DNA from: Marinomonas ushuaiensis DSM 15871
GTDB lineage: Bacteria; Pseudomonadota; Gammaproteobacteria; Pseudomonadales; Marinomonadaceae
Direction: 5' to 3'
Assembly: GCF_000521805.1 (NCBI RefSeq)
Contig: NZ_JAMB01000003.1
Span: 186,001 to 250,000, forward strand
DNA length: 64,000 nucleotides
The position numbers and the translations under genes were made by a program. Position 1 is the stretch's first letter, and each line of letters begins with the position of its first letter. Positions 7,584-17,566 of the stretch are shown here, piece by piece. A model generated the notes under the pieces. It searched no databases. It was not told the DNA's origin and saw only the letters and a program-made list of their open reading frames with translations.

Positions 7584-9254
7584 ATGACATCTTTTGACCA
7601 AACTGCCTTTAATCATAAGAAATATACGCCATTTAAATCTGTCGATATTAAAAATCGAACTTGGCCAGACCAAGAAATCACGACTGCACCAATCTGGTCT
7701 AGTGTGGATCTGCGTGATGGCAACCAAGCTTTGGTTGAACCTATGACAGTGGAACAAAAGAAACAATTCTTCGCCCTACTTGTTGATGTTGGCTTTAAAG
7801 AAATTGAAGTCGGATTTCCTGCGGCTTCTCAACTAGATTTTGACTTTGTACGTTGGTTGATTGAAGAAGAGCAAGTACCAGACGATGTTTATATCCAAGT
7901 ATTGACTCAGGCTCGTCCAGAATTGATCGCTCGAACTTATGAATCATTGAAAGGGGCTAAAAAAGCCATCGTCCATGTTTACAATTCAACGTCTAAAACA
8001 CAACGTGAGCAAGTTTTTCGCTTAGACAAAGACGGCATCAAAGACATCGCAGTAAAAGGCGCTCAGTGTGTTAAAGAACACGCCGCGAAACACCCTGAAA
8101 CAGAATGGGTTTTCCAATATTCACCTGAAAGTTTTACTGGCACGGAGATCGATTACGCGGTTGACGTCGTGGATGCTGTCGCTGACGTTTGGCAACCAAC
8201 CCCAGAAAATAAGATCATCATTAATCTACCGGCAACGGTTGAGGTCGCAACACCTAATCGCTTTGCTGACCAAATTGAATACTTCTGTCGTAACGTAAAA
8301 CAGCGTGACAGCATGATCATCAGCTTACACACACACAATGACCGTGGTTGTGGTGTTGCAGCAGCAGAGCTTGGCTTGATGGCTGGCGCTGATCGTATTG
8401 AAGGTACATTGCTTGGTAATGGCGAACGCACCGGTAACATGGACGTAGTGACTATGGCTATGAATATGTACAGCCAAGGTATTGATCCAAAATTAGCATT
8501 AGGCGACATGGATCGTATTATCAGTGTTGTTCAAGCTTGCACCTTGCTACAAGTTCACCCTCGCCACCCATACGCAGGTGAATTGGTCTTCACGGCTTTC
8601 TCTGGCTCTCACCAAGACGCCATTAAGAAATGTTTGGCAAACCAAACAGACGACAAACCTTGGGATGTGGCTTACTTACCAATCGACCCTCGTGATGTTG
8701 GCCGTAGTTACCAAGAAGTTATTCGTGTAAACAGCCAATCCGGTAAAGGCGGTGTCGCTTATACTCTTGAGCAAGAATACGGTTTAGCCTTGCCTCGCTG
8801 GTTGCAAGTTGAATTCAGCCCAATGGTTCAGCAATATGCCGAACAAGACGGCGGTGTGGTTGACGCTGAATCCATGAAAAAATTGTTTGAAGAAAGCTTC
8901 ATGACTGGTGCAATCCCGTTCAAATTAGGTAAGTACGACCTAACCAAAGACGATGTTGATACTGTGAATGCTCAGCTTATAAGCAACAACGACAAGGTTA
9001 GTATTACAGGTAACGGCAACGGTGCTTTGTCAGCGTTTAGTGAAGCATTAGGCAAACATTTTGATATGCGCATCGATATTATCCAATATCAAGAACACGC
9101 ATTAACGGTTGGTAGTGACTCACAGGCTATTGCTTATGTTCAAGCCAATATCAATGGTGATCGATTCAACGGTGTGGCGATTGATAACGATATTGTTTCA
9201 GCTTCAATTCAAGCTTTATTAGCAACGGTTAACCAAAAAATCACACAGAGCTAG
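7584..9254 (+). CDS. leuA: 2-isopropylmalate synthase (LeuA2 type)
   Basis: A 556-residue enzyme condensing acetyl-CoA with 2-ketoisovalerate, the committed step of leucine synthesis. The HMGL-like TIM barrel begins APIWSSVDLRDGNQAL (metal-binding RDGNQ), and the SLHTHNDRGCG motif (about residues 248-258) holds further metal ligands. The C-terminal LeuA allosteric domain, which senses leucine, covers roughly residues 430-550. The longer N-terminus (about 30 residues before the barrel) marks the LeuA2 subgroup. GGGAAAG precedes the ATG. A TATGAT hexamer at 7480-7485 is a possible -10. No leader peptide or T-box was seen. It ends at a strong terminator. Confidence 0.95.
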   Translation: MTSFDQTAFNHKKYTPFKSVDIKNRTWPDQEITTAPIWSSVDLRDGNQALVEPMTVEQKKQFFALLVDVGFKEIEVGFPAASQLDFDFVRWLIEEEQVPDDVYIQVLTQARPELIARTYESLKGAKKAIVHVYNSTSKTQREQVFRLDKDGIKDIAVKGAQCVKEHAAKHPETEWVFQYSPESFTGTEIDYAVDVVDAVADVWQPTPENKIIINLPATVEVATPNRFADQIEYFCRNVKQRDSMIISLHTHNDRGCGVAAAELGLMAGADRIEGTLLGNGERTGNMDVVTMAMNMYSQGIDPKLALGDMDRIISVVQACTLLQVHPRHPYAGELVFTAFSGSHQDAIKKCLANQTDDKPWDVAYLPIDPRDVGRSYQEVIRVNSQSGKGGVAYTLEQEYGLALPRWLQVEFSPMVQQYAEQDGGVVDAESMKKLFEESFMTGAIPFKLGKYDLTKDDVDTVNAQLISNNDKVSITGNGNGALSAFSEALGKHFDMRIDIIQYQEHALTVGSDSQAIAYVQANINGDRFNGVAIDNDIVSASIQALLATVNQKITQS

Positions 9255-9275
9255 CCGTGGAAATTGAAAAGTAGC

Positions 9276-9308
9276 AAAAAGCCGAGAATCTATGATTCTC
9301 GGCTTTTT
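9276..9308. terminator. Bidirectional terminator after leuA
   Basis: AAAAAGCCGAGAATC pairs with GATTCTCGGCTTTTT around a tiny loop. The flanking A- and T-runs allow it to serve leuA on the plus strand and the receiver-GGDEF gene on the minus strand. Confidence 0.9.
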
Positions 9309-9364
9309 AATTTGTCGTTTAATAATGGGTACTTGGTATTCTGAAGCGTTTCTTAAAAAAAGAA

Positions 9365-10282
9365 TCAAGAACGATAAATTACCTTATTACGGCCTGTTGC
9401 TTTGGCTTCATATAAGGCGTCATCTGCACGCTTTAATAGTGTTTCTTTATTCTCTTTATTGCCTGTAAATAGAGCAACACCAATACTTGTTGTTATAGGG
9501 ATTTCTCGACCTTCATGCACAACGGGATGACTATTGATAACACTTCGATAACGCTCAAAAATAGCCATTACTTCTTCATCAAGAATGTTAGCTACTATGA
9601 TACCAAACTCCTCTCCGCCCAAACGCCCAATGATATCACCCTCCCTTAAAATGGATTTAATTCGATTGGCAACATCGACCAAAACGGCGTCGCCGCCATC
9701 ATGACCAAAGGTATCGTTCACGTTTTTGAATTTATCTAAATCAAAAATGGCGCATGCGATGTGCTTACCGTATCGACGAGTTAATGTCATTTCTCTTTCT
9801 AGCATCACCTCGAAAGCGCGACGGTTAGCAACACCGGTTAAATGATCGGTAGAAGCTAATTCTTCTAATACTTTGTTAGACTCAACCAAACGACGCCTCA
9901 TGTCGGCAATACGCTGCATTGCCAACATTTTTGCAGATAACACTTTCTGGCTAATCGGCTTAATTAAATAATCATCACCACCAGCCATAATTCCATCTTC
10001 TACATCGTCTTCTTCCGCACTAGCACTTAGAAAAATAACGGGGATCCATTCTTGTTTTTGATCTGCTTGTGCTTTTCTAATCGCCTTAACTGCTTCAAAA
10101 CCGTCCATCTGTGGCATTTGCACATCCATCAAGACTAAATCTAAATCTTGAGAATGACGCATAAATTGATCTATGGCTTCCTGTCCGTTATTTGCCTCTA
10201 TCACCTTATAACCGAGCTTAGTAAGATGAAGCTTTAATAATAAGCGATCTGTATTTGTATCATCTACAATCAAGACTTTCAT
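9365..10282 (-). CDS. Response regulator with GGDEF diguanylate cyclase domain
   Basis: A 305-residue two-domain protein. Residues 1-120 form a CheY-like receiver: VDDTNTD acidic pair, phospho-acceptor Asp in LVLMDVQMP (about residue 53), and conserved Lys in YLIKP. Residues about 140-300 form a GGDEF domain with active site GGEEF, and an RxxD inhibitory site (REGD) five residues before it. It should therefore make cyclic di-GMP from GTP under phosphorylation control and product inhibition. Its start overlaps the stop of the upstream hybrid kinase by 4 bp, so the two are translationally coupled and probably form one signalling pathway. Confidence 0.95.
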   Translation of the reverse strand: MKVLIVDDTNTDRLLLKLHLTKLGYKVIEANNGQEAIDQFMRHSQDLDLVLMDVQMPQMDGFEAVKAIRKAQADQKQEWIPVIFLSASAEEDDVEDGIMAGGDDYLIKPISQKVLSAKMLAMQRIADMRRRLVESNKVLEELASTDHLTGVANRRAFEVMLEREMTLTRRYGKHIACAIFDLDKFKNVNDTFGHDGGDAVLVDVANRIKSILREGDIIGRLGGEEFGIIVANILDEEVMAIFERYRSVINSHPVVHEGREIPITTSIGVALFTGNKENKETLLKRADDALYEAKATGRNKVIYRS

Positions 10283-13200
10283 AATTCAGCCACTATTTTT
10301 TTAAGATCATTTTTTACATCATAATACATCGCTGCTAGCTCCGGTATTTTCTCATCTAATTTAGGAACATGTCCCTGACGACTTTCTAATTCAAGCTCAG
10401 TAGCCATCAAAGATAAAGTCATCGCCCCCACACTTTGACTGATCGATTTCAAACTGTGTGACAGCCTTGAAACACTATTATTATCTGGCTCATCAGGTGA
10501 ACTTAGCATCGCTTCGAAAGTCGAGATAATAGTATCGGCATCTTCAAAGAAAGCCGCTAGCAACAAACGAAAGTCTTCACCTAAAACGACTTTTAACTCA
10601 TCAAGAACAGATACATCAACAACAATGTCAGATTGAACATCAAAAACAGATGAAACCTTCAAATTTGAAAGTTCTGGCTCTGGTTCTGGTTCTGGCTCTG
10701 GCTCAAATACAATTGGCTTTATTGTCGTCATTTTCGCTTCTTTTTTATCTATCATTAGATGCTTATTAGGTAGCCATTCTTCCAATGTTTTTCTGAACTC
10801 TTGCTGCTTAAAAGGTTTTGGTATTAAGCCATCACCACCAGCTCGAAATACTTCGGTTAAGGTTTCTTTCATAATATCCGCAGTCAAAGCTAATATTGGA
10901 ACTCGCTTGTTTGGATCACTTTTCTCAGACTGTCTAATACGTCGCATCGCAACAAAACCATCCATTACTGGCATATGCAAGTCCATAAAAATAAGGTCGG
11001 GTTGATGTGTCTCCCACATTTCTACGCCAACAGCACCGTTTTCAGCTTCGATAACGTCAAAACCCATTCGAGCTAAAATCCCACAAGCAACGGCTATGTT
11101 AGTTTCCATATCATCAACAACTAATATTAAACCTCTTTTTTCACCATCATGTTGAATATAACGACTGTCCTCGATTTCATTTTCTATTGAGTTCGATTCT
11201 GAGTAGGTAACTTGATGTCCTAGTAAATGAGAAGTCATAGCTGACACTAAAGCTTTTTTAAGTGTTATGCCAAACATAGGTTTAGCAATGCACACATTAA
11301 TTCCTGCTTCTGATAGCTCCTTTCTAGGTAACAAGCCTGCAGACGATGTCATAACGATGATTGGCTCATTTATTGAACCACTCATTTCTCTAATTAAACT
11401 GGATAGCATTAAACCATCTAATTCCGGCATCATATAATCCACCACAATAATTTGGTAAGGACTACCTGCTTCCCAAGCATTTTTAATACAAGACAATGCA
11501 TCAACTGAACTAATCTCTACATCCGCATCTATGTCACAGGACTTCAGTTGATTTCTTAAAATAAGCAGATTGGTTTCGTTATCATCAATAACCAGCACTT
11601 TTTTTCCAGTCAACACACCTTCATCTACAATTCCTTCTATATAAGGCATTGCATGACTTTCTGGGAAATTAAGCGACACTGAAAATGAAGAACCTACACC
11701 AAGCTCACTAGTTAATGAAATGTCACCGTGCATCAACCCAATTAATTCTTTTGTAATCGCCAAGCCTAAACCTGTACCACCAAACTTGCGAGTGGTAGAG
11801 CTATCAGCTTGAACAAATGCACTGAATAAATAAGGCTGAACATCCTTAGCAATACCGACACCTGTGTCTGATACATCCATAACAATTGATACAATCCCTT
11901 TTTTATCTACAGAGCCTTTTATAGAGATTAGAACATGACCAAAGTGAGTAAACTTAATGGCATTGCTAATTAAGTTCGTTAAGATTTGCTTGATACGAAA
12001 AGCATCACCGACAAGAAAACGAGGACAACTCTCATCATACTCGATCAATAAATCAACACCTTTTTCTTCTGCCTTCAATACTAAGATACGAGTAACATCA
12101 TAAAGAGTCTTTTCTAAATTAAAGTCTTCTCGTTCTATGGAAAGATGACCAGCCTCTATTTTAGAAAAGTCCAAAATGCCATTAATTAGCTCTAAAAGCC
12201 CTTCACCGGATTCAGTTAATACATGCAGCTGTTGTTTTTGCTCGTGATCTAAATTTGTTCCAGATAGCAGTTCTGCCATTCCAAGAACACCGTTTAACGG
12301 CGTTCTAATCTCATGACTCATTGTGGCTAAGAAATCACTTTTTGACTTGCTGGCCGCGAGGGCTTGCTCACTAGCCGCGCGCAATACTCCCTCTGTTTCT
12401 TTACGCGAAGTAACATCCATATTGACGCCTATCAGCCGGGAAGGACGCCCTTCTTCGTCAAAAACAATCGTTGCATTAGATTTTAAATAACGTGTTTGCC
12501 CATCTTTTCGTATAATTCTAAAATCGACATCTAATTCGTAGGTCGTATGATATGTATTCTCTTTATTCTTAATTGGCATTCTACCGTTCCTGACACTTGT
12601 CAGAATACCTTCTATTCGCTCTTGATCTTCCTTGAAAACACAATCTTTCCAAACTTGATAAGGGGCACTGCGCTCTTCTTTTGTGAACCCATATAGCCGG
12701 TACATCCAATCATCCCAATGGAGAGCATTTTCCTTTATATCTAACTCCCAGACACCAATACCTGCCGAATCCGTTGCAATGGATAAACGAAGGTTGGTAT
12801 CTATCATTTTTTGCTCAGCAATCAATCGCTCACTCACATCACGCACATGTCCAATATACCCTCCGAAGCCTCCGTTAGGTGTTTTGATCATATTACCAAT
12901 CGTTTCAGAGTGAAAAATTTTGCCTTGGCTATTTTTATAACTCACTCTGTAACGATTTAAGATATCTTTAGTCGTACCGTTGTAGGCTGCTCCTTTTTCA
13001 ACAAAATCACTCTCTTCTGCATAAAGCATTTGAGTTGTTTTGCCTACAACTTCGTTTAATTGATAACCAAACAATTTAGTAAAAGCAGGGTTTACCATTT
13101 TAATATCGCGGTTAATGCCAACTAAGACAATGGCTTCAGGCGCATTAATAAACAATAACTCAAACAAAGCTTTTTGTTCGATTAAGGCATTTTCAGCTTG

Positions 13201-14901
13201 AATTTGCTCAGTTTTATCTTGAAATGAGATAACGACGCCTTCCACAATACCGACTTCTGAATGCATTACGACGCAAGCATATTCGCAGACAAAAGCAACG
13301 CCGCTTTTTCTACAAAAGCGTTCACCTCGAGCCCAATAATCTTCACCATCTAATAAACTTTTTTGTATTGGGTTCAACTCTAATGAAAATATCTGACCTT
13401 CTTTATCCTGGTGAGAAACCAGCTCAACGAAGTTATAACCAAGCAACTCCTCTACAGAATACTCTAGAATATGAGAAGCGGCCGAATTGGCAAAAGTAAT
13501 ATTGCCACTCACATCAACCCTCAATATGCCTTCATGTACCGCTTCCAAAATCAGATGCTGTTGCTTTGCTGCAACCTTGAGGTTTGTTTCATCTTGGTAT
13601 TGAGTGATTTCATTACCAACCCATTGAGAAAGCAGTTTCATTATTTCGTAGTCATCATCACCAAACGCCTGATTTTTGGGGTTGGGGCTAGAAAAATTCA
13701 ATGTTCCCCAACGCTTTCCACTAACATAAATGACAATGCCAATATAAGCTTCCAAACCAAATGCTTTGTAACAAGGGTGCTCTTTAATATCGCTGATCGC
13801 AGTATGAGAATAAGATGTCGGTAAATCACTCTTGAGCGTATGGCTACAATAGGTACTACCTAAATCAAACTTTGCTCCTGAAAGATTCTCGCCATCAAGC
13901 ACATAACTGTATTCAATATGGTAGTCTTCGCCTTCAATTCGACTAATTAAACCAATAGGCAAGGAAAACTGCTCCACTCCAATCTGTAAAATATTTTCTA
14001 GCTTTTCATCTAACCCTAAATCAAGATTAGCGGTAACTTCATGCAATCGTTTCAGGGTAGTCAAAGTACGTTGCTGAGAAGTAACATCCTGCATGTACAA
14101 ATACAGCCCAGTTATTTCCCCATCCACCACTCGTGGAACATATAAAGCATCAATAAATTGCAATTCACCTTTAGAACCTTGCTCTAAGACGTATTGAAAA
14201 TTAGCCGTAACACCTGACAAAGCCTTTTCGACATGTCTTTTAGTCGTCTCACAAATTTCTGCAGGTATGACATCTTTTACATATTTTCCAATAATGTCTT
14301 TTTTTGACAATGAAAAACGTTGGGCATAAGCCTCGTTTATAAATTCATAACGAAGATCTTGACTCACTAATGCGATATAAATCGGAATATTATTGTTTAA
14401 TCTCAGAAGATCTGTATGGCTAACTTGACTTAATTCATCGATGCTTTCTGACAAGGCTTTAGATGTGTGTATTTGCAGACCTTTTACTGAAGTCTCAGGT
14501 GCATGCAAACATGTTAAGAGATCAGCCGCAGGAGAAAGTAATGCAGAGAACATATCAACCAGAGAAGAAAGGTGCTTTTCTAGTTCTATATGATCTAATT
14601 GATAAGTGTGGTTACTCACAAAAACCAAACAAGCCTCAACATTAGGTAAAGGCTCAATAATACAGCTTGTTAATGCAGGTTTTCCTGATAGAAAAAGTGG
14701 TTCTAAAGAAGGGACTTCAGTATTAAAATATCGTGCAGCCGGTAATAAATGCAACCGTAAAAATGCATCAGATAACTCTTCTGATGAAATGCCATCGATT
14801 TCACCAGAAAGAACAACCGTTTCGTCCTTAAAAATCAAACCGACACAAGGCATTCCTAAAAGAGATCGTGCAACCTCTAAAGATGCATCTAAACCTTTCA
14901 T
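10279..14901 (-). CDS. Multi-PAS/GAF hybrid sensor histidine kinase with two receivers and Hpt
   Basis: A 1,540-residue cytoplasmic-type hybrid kinase; no membrane helix is evident. Approximate layout: N-terminal region of unclear fold (1-165), PAS (170-290), GAF (295-450), three more PAS domains (456-835), HisKA with SHEIRTPLNG (phospho-His about 860), HATPase with NAIKFT and GTGLGLAI boxes (960-1075), receiver 1 (1100-1215, VVDYMMPE), receiver 2 (1255-1370, FMDLHMPVMD) and a C-terminal Hpt with SHSLKS (about 1483). An EP-rich linker precedes the Hpt. This architecture supports a His-Asp-His-Asp relay ending on a separate regulator. The receiver-GGDEF protein encoded next, overlapping by 4 bp, is the natural candidate. 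Signal unknown. Confidence 0.94.
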   Translation of the reverse strand: MKGLDASLEVARSLLGMPCVGLIFKDETVVLSGEIDGISSEELSDAFLRLHLLPAARYFNTEVPSLEPLFLSGKPALTSCIIEPLPNVEACLVFVSNHTYQLDHIELEKHLSSLVDMFSALLSPAADLLTCLHAPETSVKGLQIHTSKALSESIDELSQVSHTDLLRLNNNIPIYIALVSQDLRYEFINEAYAQRFSLSKKDIIGKYVKDVIPAEICETTKRHVEKALSGVTANFQYVLEQGSKGELQFIDALYVPRVVDGEITGLYLYMQDVTSQQRTLTTLKRLHEVTANLDLGLDEKLENILQIGVEQFSLPIGLISRIEGEDYHIEYSYVLDGENLSGAKFDLGSTYCSHTLKSDLPTSYSHTAISDIKEHPCYKAFGLEAYIGIVIYVSGKRWGTLNFSSPNPKNQAFGDDDYEIMKLLSQWVGNEITQYQDETNLKVAAKQQHLILEAVHEGILRVDVSGNITFANSAASHILEYSVEELLGYNFVELVSHQDKEGQIFSLELNPIQKSLLDGEDYWARGERFCRKSGVAFVCEYACVVMHSEVGIVEGVVISFQDKTEQIQAENALIEQKALFELLFINAPEAIVLVGINRDIKMVNPAFTKLFGYQLNEVVGKTTQMLYAEESDFVEKGAAYNGTTKDILNRYRVSYKNSQGKIFHSETIGNMIKTPNGGFGGYIGHVRDVSERLIAEQKMIDTNLRLSIATDSAGIGVWELDIKENALHWDDWMYRLYGFTKEERSAPYQVWKDCVFKEDQERIEGILTSVRNGRMPIKNKENTYHTTYELDVDFRIIRKDGQTRYLKSNATIVFDEEGRPSRLIGVNMDVTSRKETEGVLRAASEQALAASKSKSDFLATMSHEIRTPLNGVLGMAELLSGTNLDHEQKQQLHVLTESGEGLLELINGILDFSKIEAGHLSIEREDFNLEKTLYDVTRILVLKAEEKGVDLLIEYDESCPRFLVGDAFRIKQILTNLISNAIKFTHFGHVLISIKGSVDKKGIVSIVMDVSDTGVGIAKDVQPYLFSAFVQADSSTTRKFGGTGLGLAITKELIGLMHGDISLTSELGVGSSFSVSLNFPESHAMPYIEGIVDEGVLTGKKVLVIDDNETNLLILRNQLKSCDIDADVEISSVDALSCIKNAWEAGSPYQIIVVDYMMPELDGLMLSSLIREMSGSINEPIIVMTSSAGLLPRKELSEAGINVCIAKPMFGITLKKALVSAMTSHLLGHQVTYSESNSIENEIEDSRYIQHDGEKRGLILVVDDMETNIAVACGILARMGFDVIEAENGAVGVEMWETHQPDLIFMDLHMPVMDGFVAMRRIRQSEKSDPNKRVPILALTADIMKETLTEVFRAGGDGLIPKPFKQQEFRKTLEEWLPNKHLMIDKKEAKMTTIKPIVFEPEPEPEPEPELSNLKVSSVFDVQSDIVVDVSVLDELKVVLGEDFRLLLAAFFEDADTIISTFEAMLSSPDEPDNNSVSRLSHSLKSISQSVGAMTLSLMATELELESRQGHVPKLDEKIPELAAMYYDVKNDLKKIVAEL
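10672..10704 (-). repeat. Hexanucleotide microsatellite encoding an Glu-Pro run
   Basis: About five and a half copies of a six-base unit (TCTGGC/TCTGGT on the plus strand) sit within the kinase gene and encode EPEPEPEPEPE between receiver 2 and Hpt. Because the unit is six bases long, slippage would change linker length without changing frame. Confidence 0.8.
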
Positions 14902-15033
14902 TTGTTTACTCTTCTTATTGGTTTTTTGAAAATGCTGTAGAAAAACCTCTATTTCAGAGACTTTAATCTACTAAGGCATAGTATAAAACATAACAGAAAA
15001 GTAAAAATTTACGTTATAAAACACGGATATTTA

Positions 15034-15282
15034 TCAAAATAACTCATCCATAAGAATACAATCGTTTGTTTCATTACGACTTGCCTTCACCTTATCAATA
15101 ACCTTTTGAGCCATTTCTTTCTGACTAGAACTGATGTACTTAGAATCAACCGTTTTTTCTGCCTTCTCAATATACGAATTCAACTTAGGTGTACAGTAAT
15201 CGTCAATAGCAAAAGCATTGGTAGAGGTTAATGCAGTAAGACTAGTAAAAAAAACAACTGACAAGGATAATTTGAACGACAT
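15034..15282 (-). CDS. Small exported protein of unknown function
   Basis: An 82-residue protein that I do not recognise. It has a clear Sec signal peptide (MSFKLSLSVVFFTSLTAL, then a small-residue cleavage zone ending NAFA at about residue 25). The mature part of about 57 residues is mostly helical and charged. It has two cysteines, one near each end (DDYC and NDC), which could form a disulfide in the periplasm. An AGGAAAG ribosome site precedes the ATG, supporting a real gene. It lies alone, 132 bp downstream of the hybrid kinase start region and transcribed in the same direction. Confidence 0.65.
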   Translation of the reverse strand: MSFKLSLSVVFFTSLTALTSTNAFAIDDYCTPKLNSYIEKAEKTVDSKYISSSQKEMAQKVIDKVKASRNETNDCILMDELF

Positions 15283-15533
15283 AAGGCTTTCCTAAATAGT
15301 ATTTTAAACAATGAGATATTTAGAAAAATTAGACCATAGGCCAACACAAAATCAAACCCAAAGAACGGTCAACTTCATATTTTTACACCCAAACGACACA
15401 ACGAATAATAAAAATGACCAAGGCACCGCCTCATCCTTCACTTTTTTACTCATATCTCTGGTACATTTATACGACTATGCGTTTATGGTCTAAATATAAG
15501 ATCAATAAAAATAATCAACATTAGGAGTGAGTT

Positions 15534-15935
15534 ATGTTATCAGGCAGCTGTTTGTGCGGTGGCGTTCAGTACGAAATACAAAGTGAACTGGGCAATATTA
15601 TGCAATGCCATTGTCAGAATTGTCGCAAAGCGAACGGAGCGGCTTTTGCTGCCAATGCAGGCGTTCCAACAAAGGCATTTAGTTTATTAAAAGGTGAAGA
15701 ACTGATAACCGAATACCAATCAACACCGGGTGTCTTTCGTGTATTCTGCCAACGCTGTGCTTCGCCGCTTTATAGTCGCCGACCTAGCATGCCAGATATA
15801 CTTCGTTTAAGAATTGGCACACTCGACACCAAACTAGACAAAACACCAGCATTTCATATCTTTGTCGGCTCAAAAGCGGAATGGCACAACATCTGTGATG
15901 ACCTTCCACAGCATGAAGAATTTCCTACCGCTTAA
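15534..15935 (+). CDS. GFA family zinc protein (glutathione-dependent formaldehyde-activating-like)
   Basis: A 133-residue single-domain protein of the GFA/CENP-V family. The zinc cysteines are visible as SCLCGGVQY (about residues 5-13), CHCQNCRKANG (about residues 25-35) and FCQRCASPLY (about residues 71-80). The founding member, Paracoccus Gfa, promotes S-hydroxymethylglutathione formation, but most homologues have no proven function, so only the fold should be trusted. AGGAGTGAG precedes the ATG at good spacing. It stands alone, convergent with copD. Confidence 0.88.
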   Translation: MLSGSCLCGGVQYEIQSELGNIMQCHCQNCRKANGAAFAANAGVPTKAFSLLKGEELITEYQSTPGVFRVFCQRCASPLYSRRPSMPDILRLRIGTLDTKLDKTPAFHIFVGSKAEWHNICDDLPQHEEFPTA

Positions 15936-15993
15936 TAGAACAAAGCAAAAACAAGGCAGTCAGTAATCTAGTCAAGACATTACTGGCTGTTTT

Positions 15994-16887
15994 TTAGTGC
16001 ACCGGTGGACCAACAAACGTAGTAAATAAAGCGGTAACCATGAGGATAGAAACACCAACGCACTTTTCAATTAAAATAGATTTTTGGATCTTTTCCGCAC
16101 TATTACTTTTTAATACTAGCGGCACAAGGTGCCATTTATGATAGGCCGCAATAGCTAGAATAACAAAAACTAAAGCCAGCTTAATGAGTAACCAGAAAAC
16201 ATAATCTGACGAAAACCAACCTTGCCAGCCGGTTAATACATAACTCAACCATGCACCACAAAGTATTAATAAAAACACCGCATAAGTCGCCAATCGACTA
16301 AAGTGATCCAATACATTGCTTGAATCCTTTACTGTCATATTCTTAGTCGCTAACCACAAAGGGAACAATAAACCCAACCACCAAGCAGAGATAAGAACAT
16401 GGGTGAAAAAAATAAGCTGATAGTACCAAGTCTGTTCTACTGAATGCCCTGCAAGTGAAAACGCATACATCAGAAAAACGACAGCCACTACGAAAATAGA
16501 TAACGAAAAATCGGAAAATGGCCATAGCGTGTCTTTTCGTTTTTTGCCAAGTAATAACAAAGCAATCAAAACTGACATATAGCCTATCAAATTAACAAAA
16601 AGAACACTTCCTGCAGGAGAGCCCCAATAAATGGAAACCATTTCAGGGTCAAACATAGCCAATAGGCCGTCTTCCATTGTTGTACCAACAAGAACGAAGA
16701 AATATGCAGCTGATGACAAACCACCAACAAACGCACCAACCAATACATACCATTTGATTTGATCTAGTAATCTGGATTGATGCCGTAATAAATAGAAGGA
16801 AAATAAACCGCCAACAACACTTAAAACACCAAAATACATTAACCACCGTGCCAGCAGTTGCGCGACTTCCCAACCCGTTAACGCCAT
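15994..16887 (-). CDS. copD: Copper resistance protein CopD-type membrane protein
   Basis: A 297-residue integral membrane protein with about eight hydrophobic segments, matching the CopD family of inner-membrane copper transporters. Conserved His residues occur in the membrane segments (for example SLAGHSVEQ and FFTHVLISAWWLGLL). CopD works with periplasmic CopC in copper uptake or homeostasis. The copC gene lies 67 bp upstream on the same strand, so they probably form a copCD operon. Whether it confers resistance or supplies copper cannot be told from sequence. Confidence 0.85.
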   Translation of the reverse strand: MALTGWEVAQLLARWLMYFGVLSVVGGLFSFYLLRHQSRLLDQIKWYVLVGAFVGGLSSAAYFFVLVGTTMEDGLLAMFDPEMVSIYWGSPAGSVLFVNLIGYMSVLIALLLLGKKRKDTLWPFSDFSLSIFVVAVVFLMYAFSLAGHSVEQTWYYQLIFFTHVLISAWWLGLLFPLWLATKNMTVKDSSNVLDHFSRLATYAVFLLILCGAWLSYVLTGWQGWFSSDYVFWLLIKLALVFVILAIAAYHKWHLVPLVLKSNSAEKIQKSILIEKCVGVSILMVTALFTTFVGPPVH

Positions 16888-16954
16888 AATACTTCCTTAT
16901 AATTAAGATAGGCCTATCTAGACGGCCTATCTTCTAACACACCAAATAAATCAA

Positions 16955-17302
16955 TTAGTGCTGCATAAAACCGTATTTTCCTTTAACGGTATGGCCATCT
17001 TTGCCCATAGCACGCCATTTGACAAAGTAATTATCTGCTCTTAATTTCGGCAACATGGCTTTAAAAACTTTTGCATCTGGCGCGTTACGGTCAAATTTAA
17101 CGTCTATTTCTTTTCCTGCATAGTTCTCTACTTTTAAGCTTATCACCTTCATAGGGGCTTCAAAGTGAAGTTCCACTCGCTCTGCTTGTGACATCAACAT
17201 ATCACCATCCCTTGGGTAGGTTTCTTTTATATTTCCATGTGCAACAGCATTGACAGAGAAAATCAAAGATGAAGCCAAAAGCGCGCATTTAAACAGTGTC
17301 AT
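16955..17302 (-). CDS. copC: Periplasmic copper-binding protein CopC
   Basis: A 115-residue exported protein of the CopC family. A signal peptide ends at NAVA|HGN, leaving His as the first mature residue, the position of the Cu(II)-binding histidine brace in CopC. The conserved C-terminal block KWRAMGKDGHTVKGKYGF carries the second copper ligands (Asp and His in GKDGH). It lacks the Met-rich Cu(I) loop of Pseudomonas CopC, as do many short members. It is the first gene of the copCD pair. Confidence 0.9.
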   Translation of the reverse strand: MTLFKCALLASSLIFSVNAVAHGNIKETYPRDGDMLMSQAERVELHFEAPMKVISLKVENYAGKEIDVKFDRNAPDAKVFKAMLPKLRADNYFVKWRAMGKDGHTVKGKYGFMQH

Positions 17303-17432
17303 AAGAGCATCCTTTATCTAATATAAAATACGAGGTTGTGTTATCGCTCCCTATTGTTTACTTAAAAAGAAATCTGCCTTTTCAGTTAGGTAGCTTAATA
17401 AACGAGAAGCATTTTACCTTTTGATGATGGAG

Positions 17433-17462
17433 ATCACAAAAAATCACAAAAAATCACTAAAA
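17433..17462. repeat. Three tandem ATCACAAAAA repeats
   Basis: Three consecutive 10-bp units (two ATCACAAAAA and one ATCACTAAAA) lie between the divergent copC and msrB genes. The one-helical-turn spacing could present a bent A-tract face or a regulator site. No known motif was recognised. Confidence 0.4.
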
Positions 17463-17566
17463 AGCAACAGAACCTTTTGTTCATTTTATTGCCTTAGTAT
17501 CCACAGATAAGACATGTCATAATTCCCTTTAATAACAAACATAAGCGACGAGAGAGATAAGTTTAT

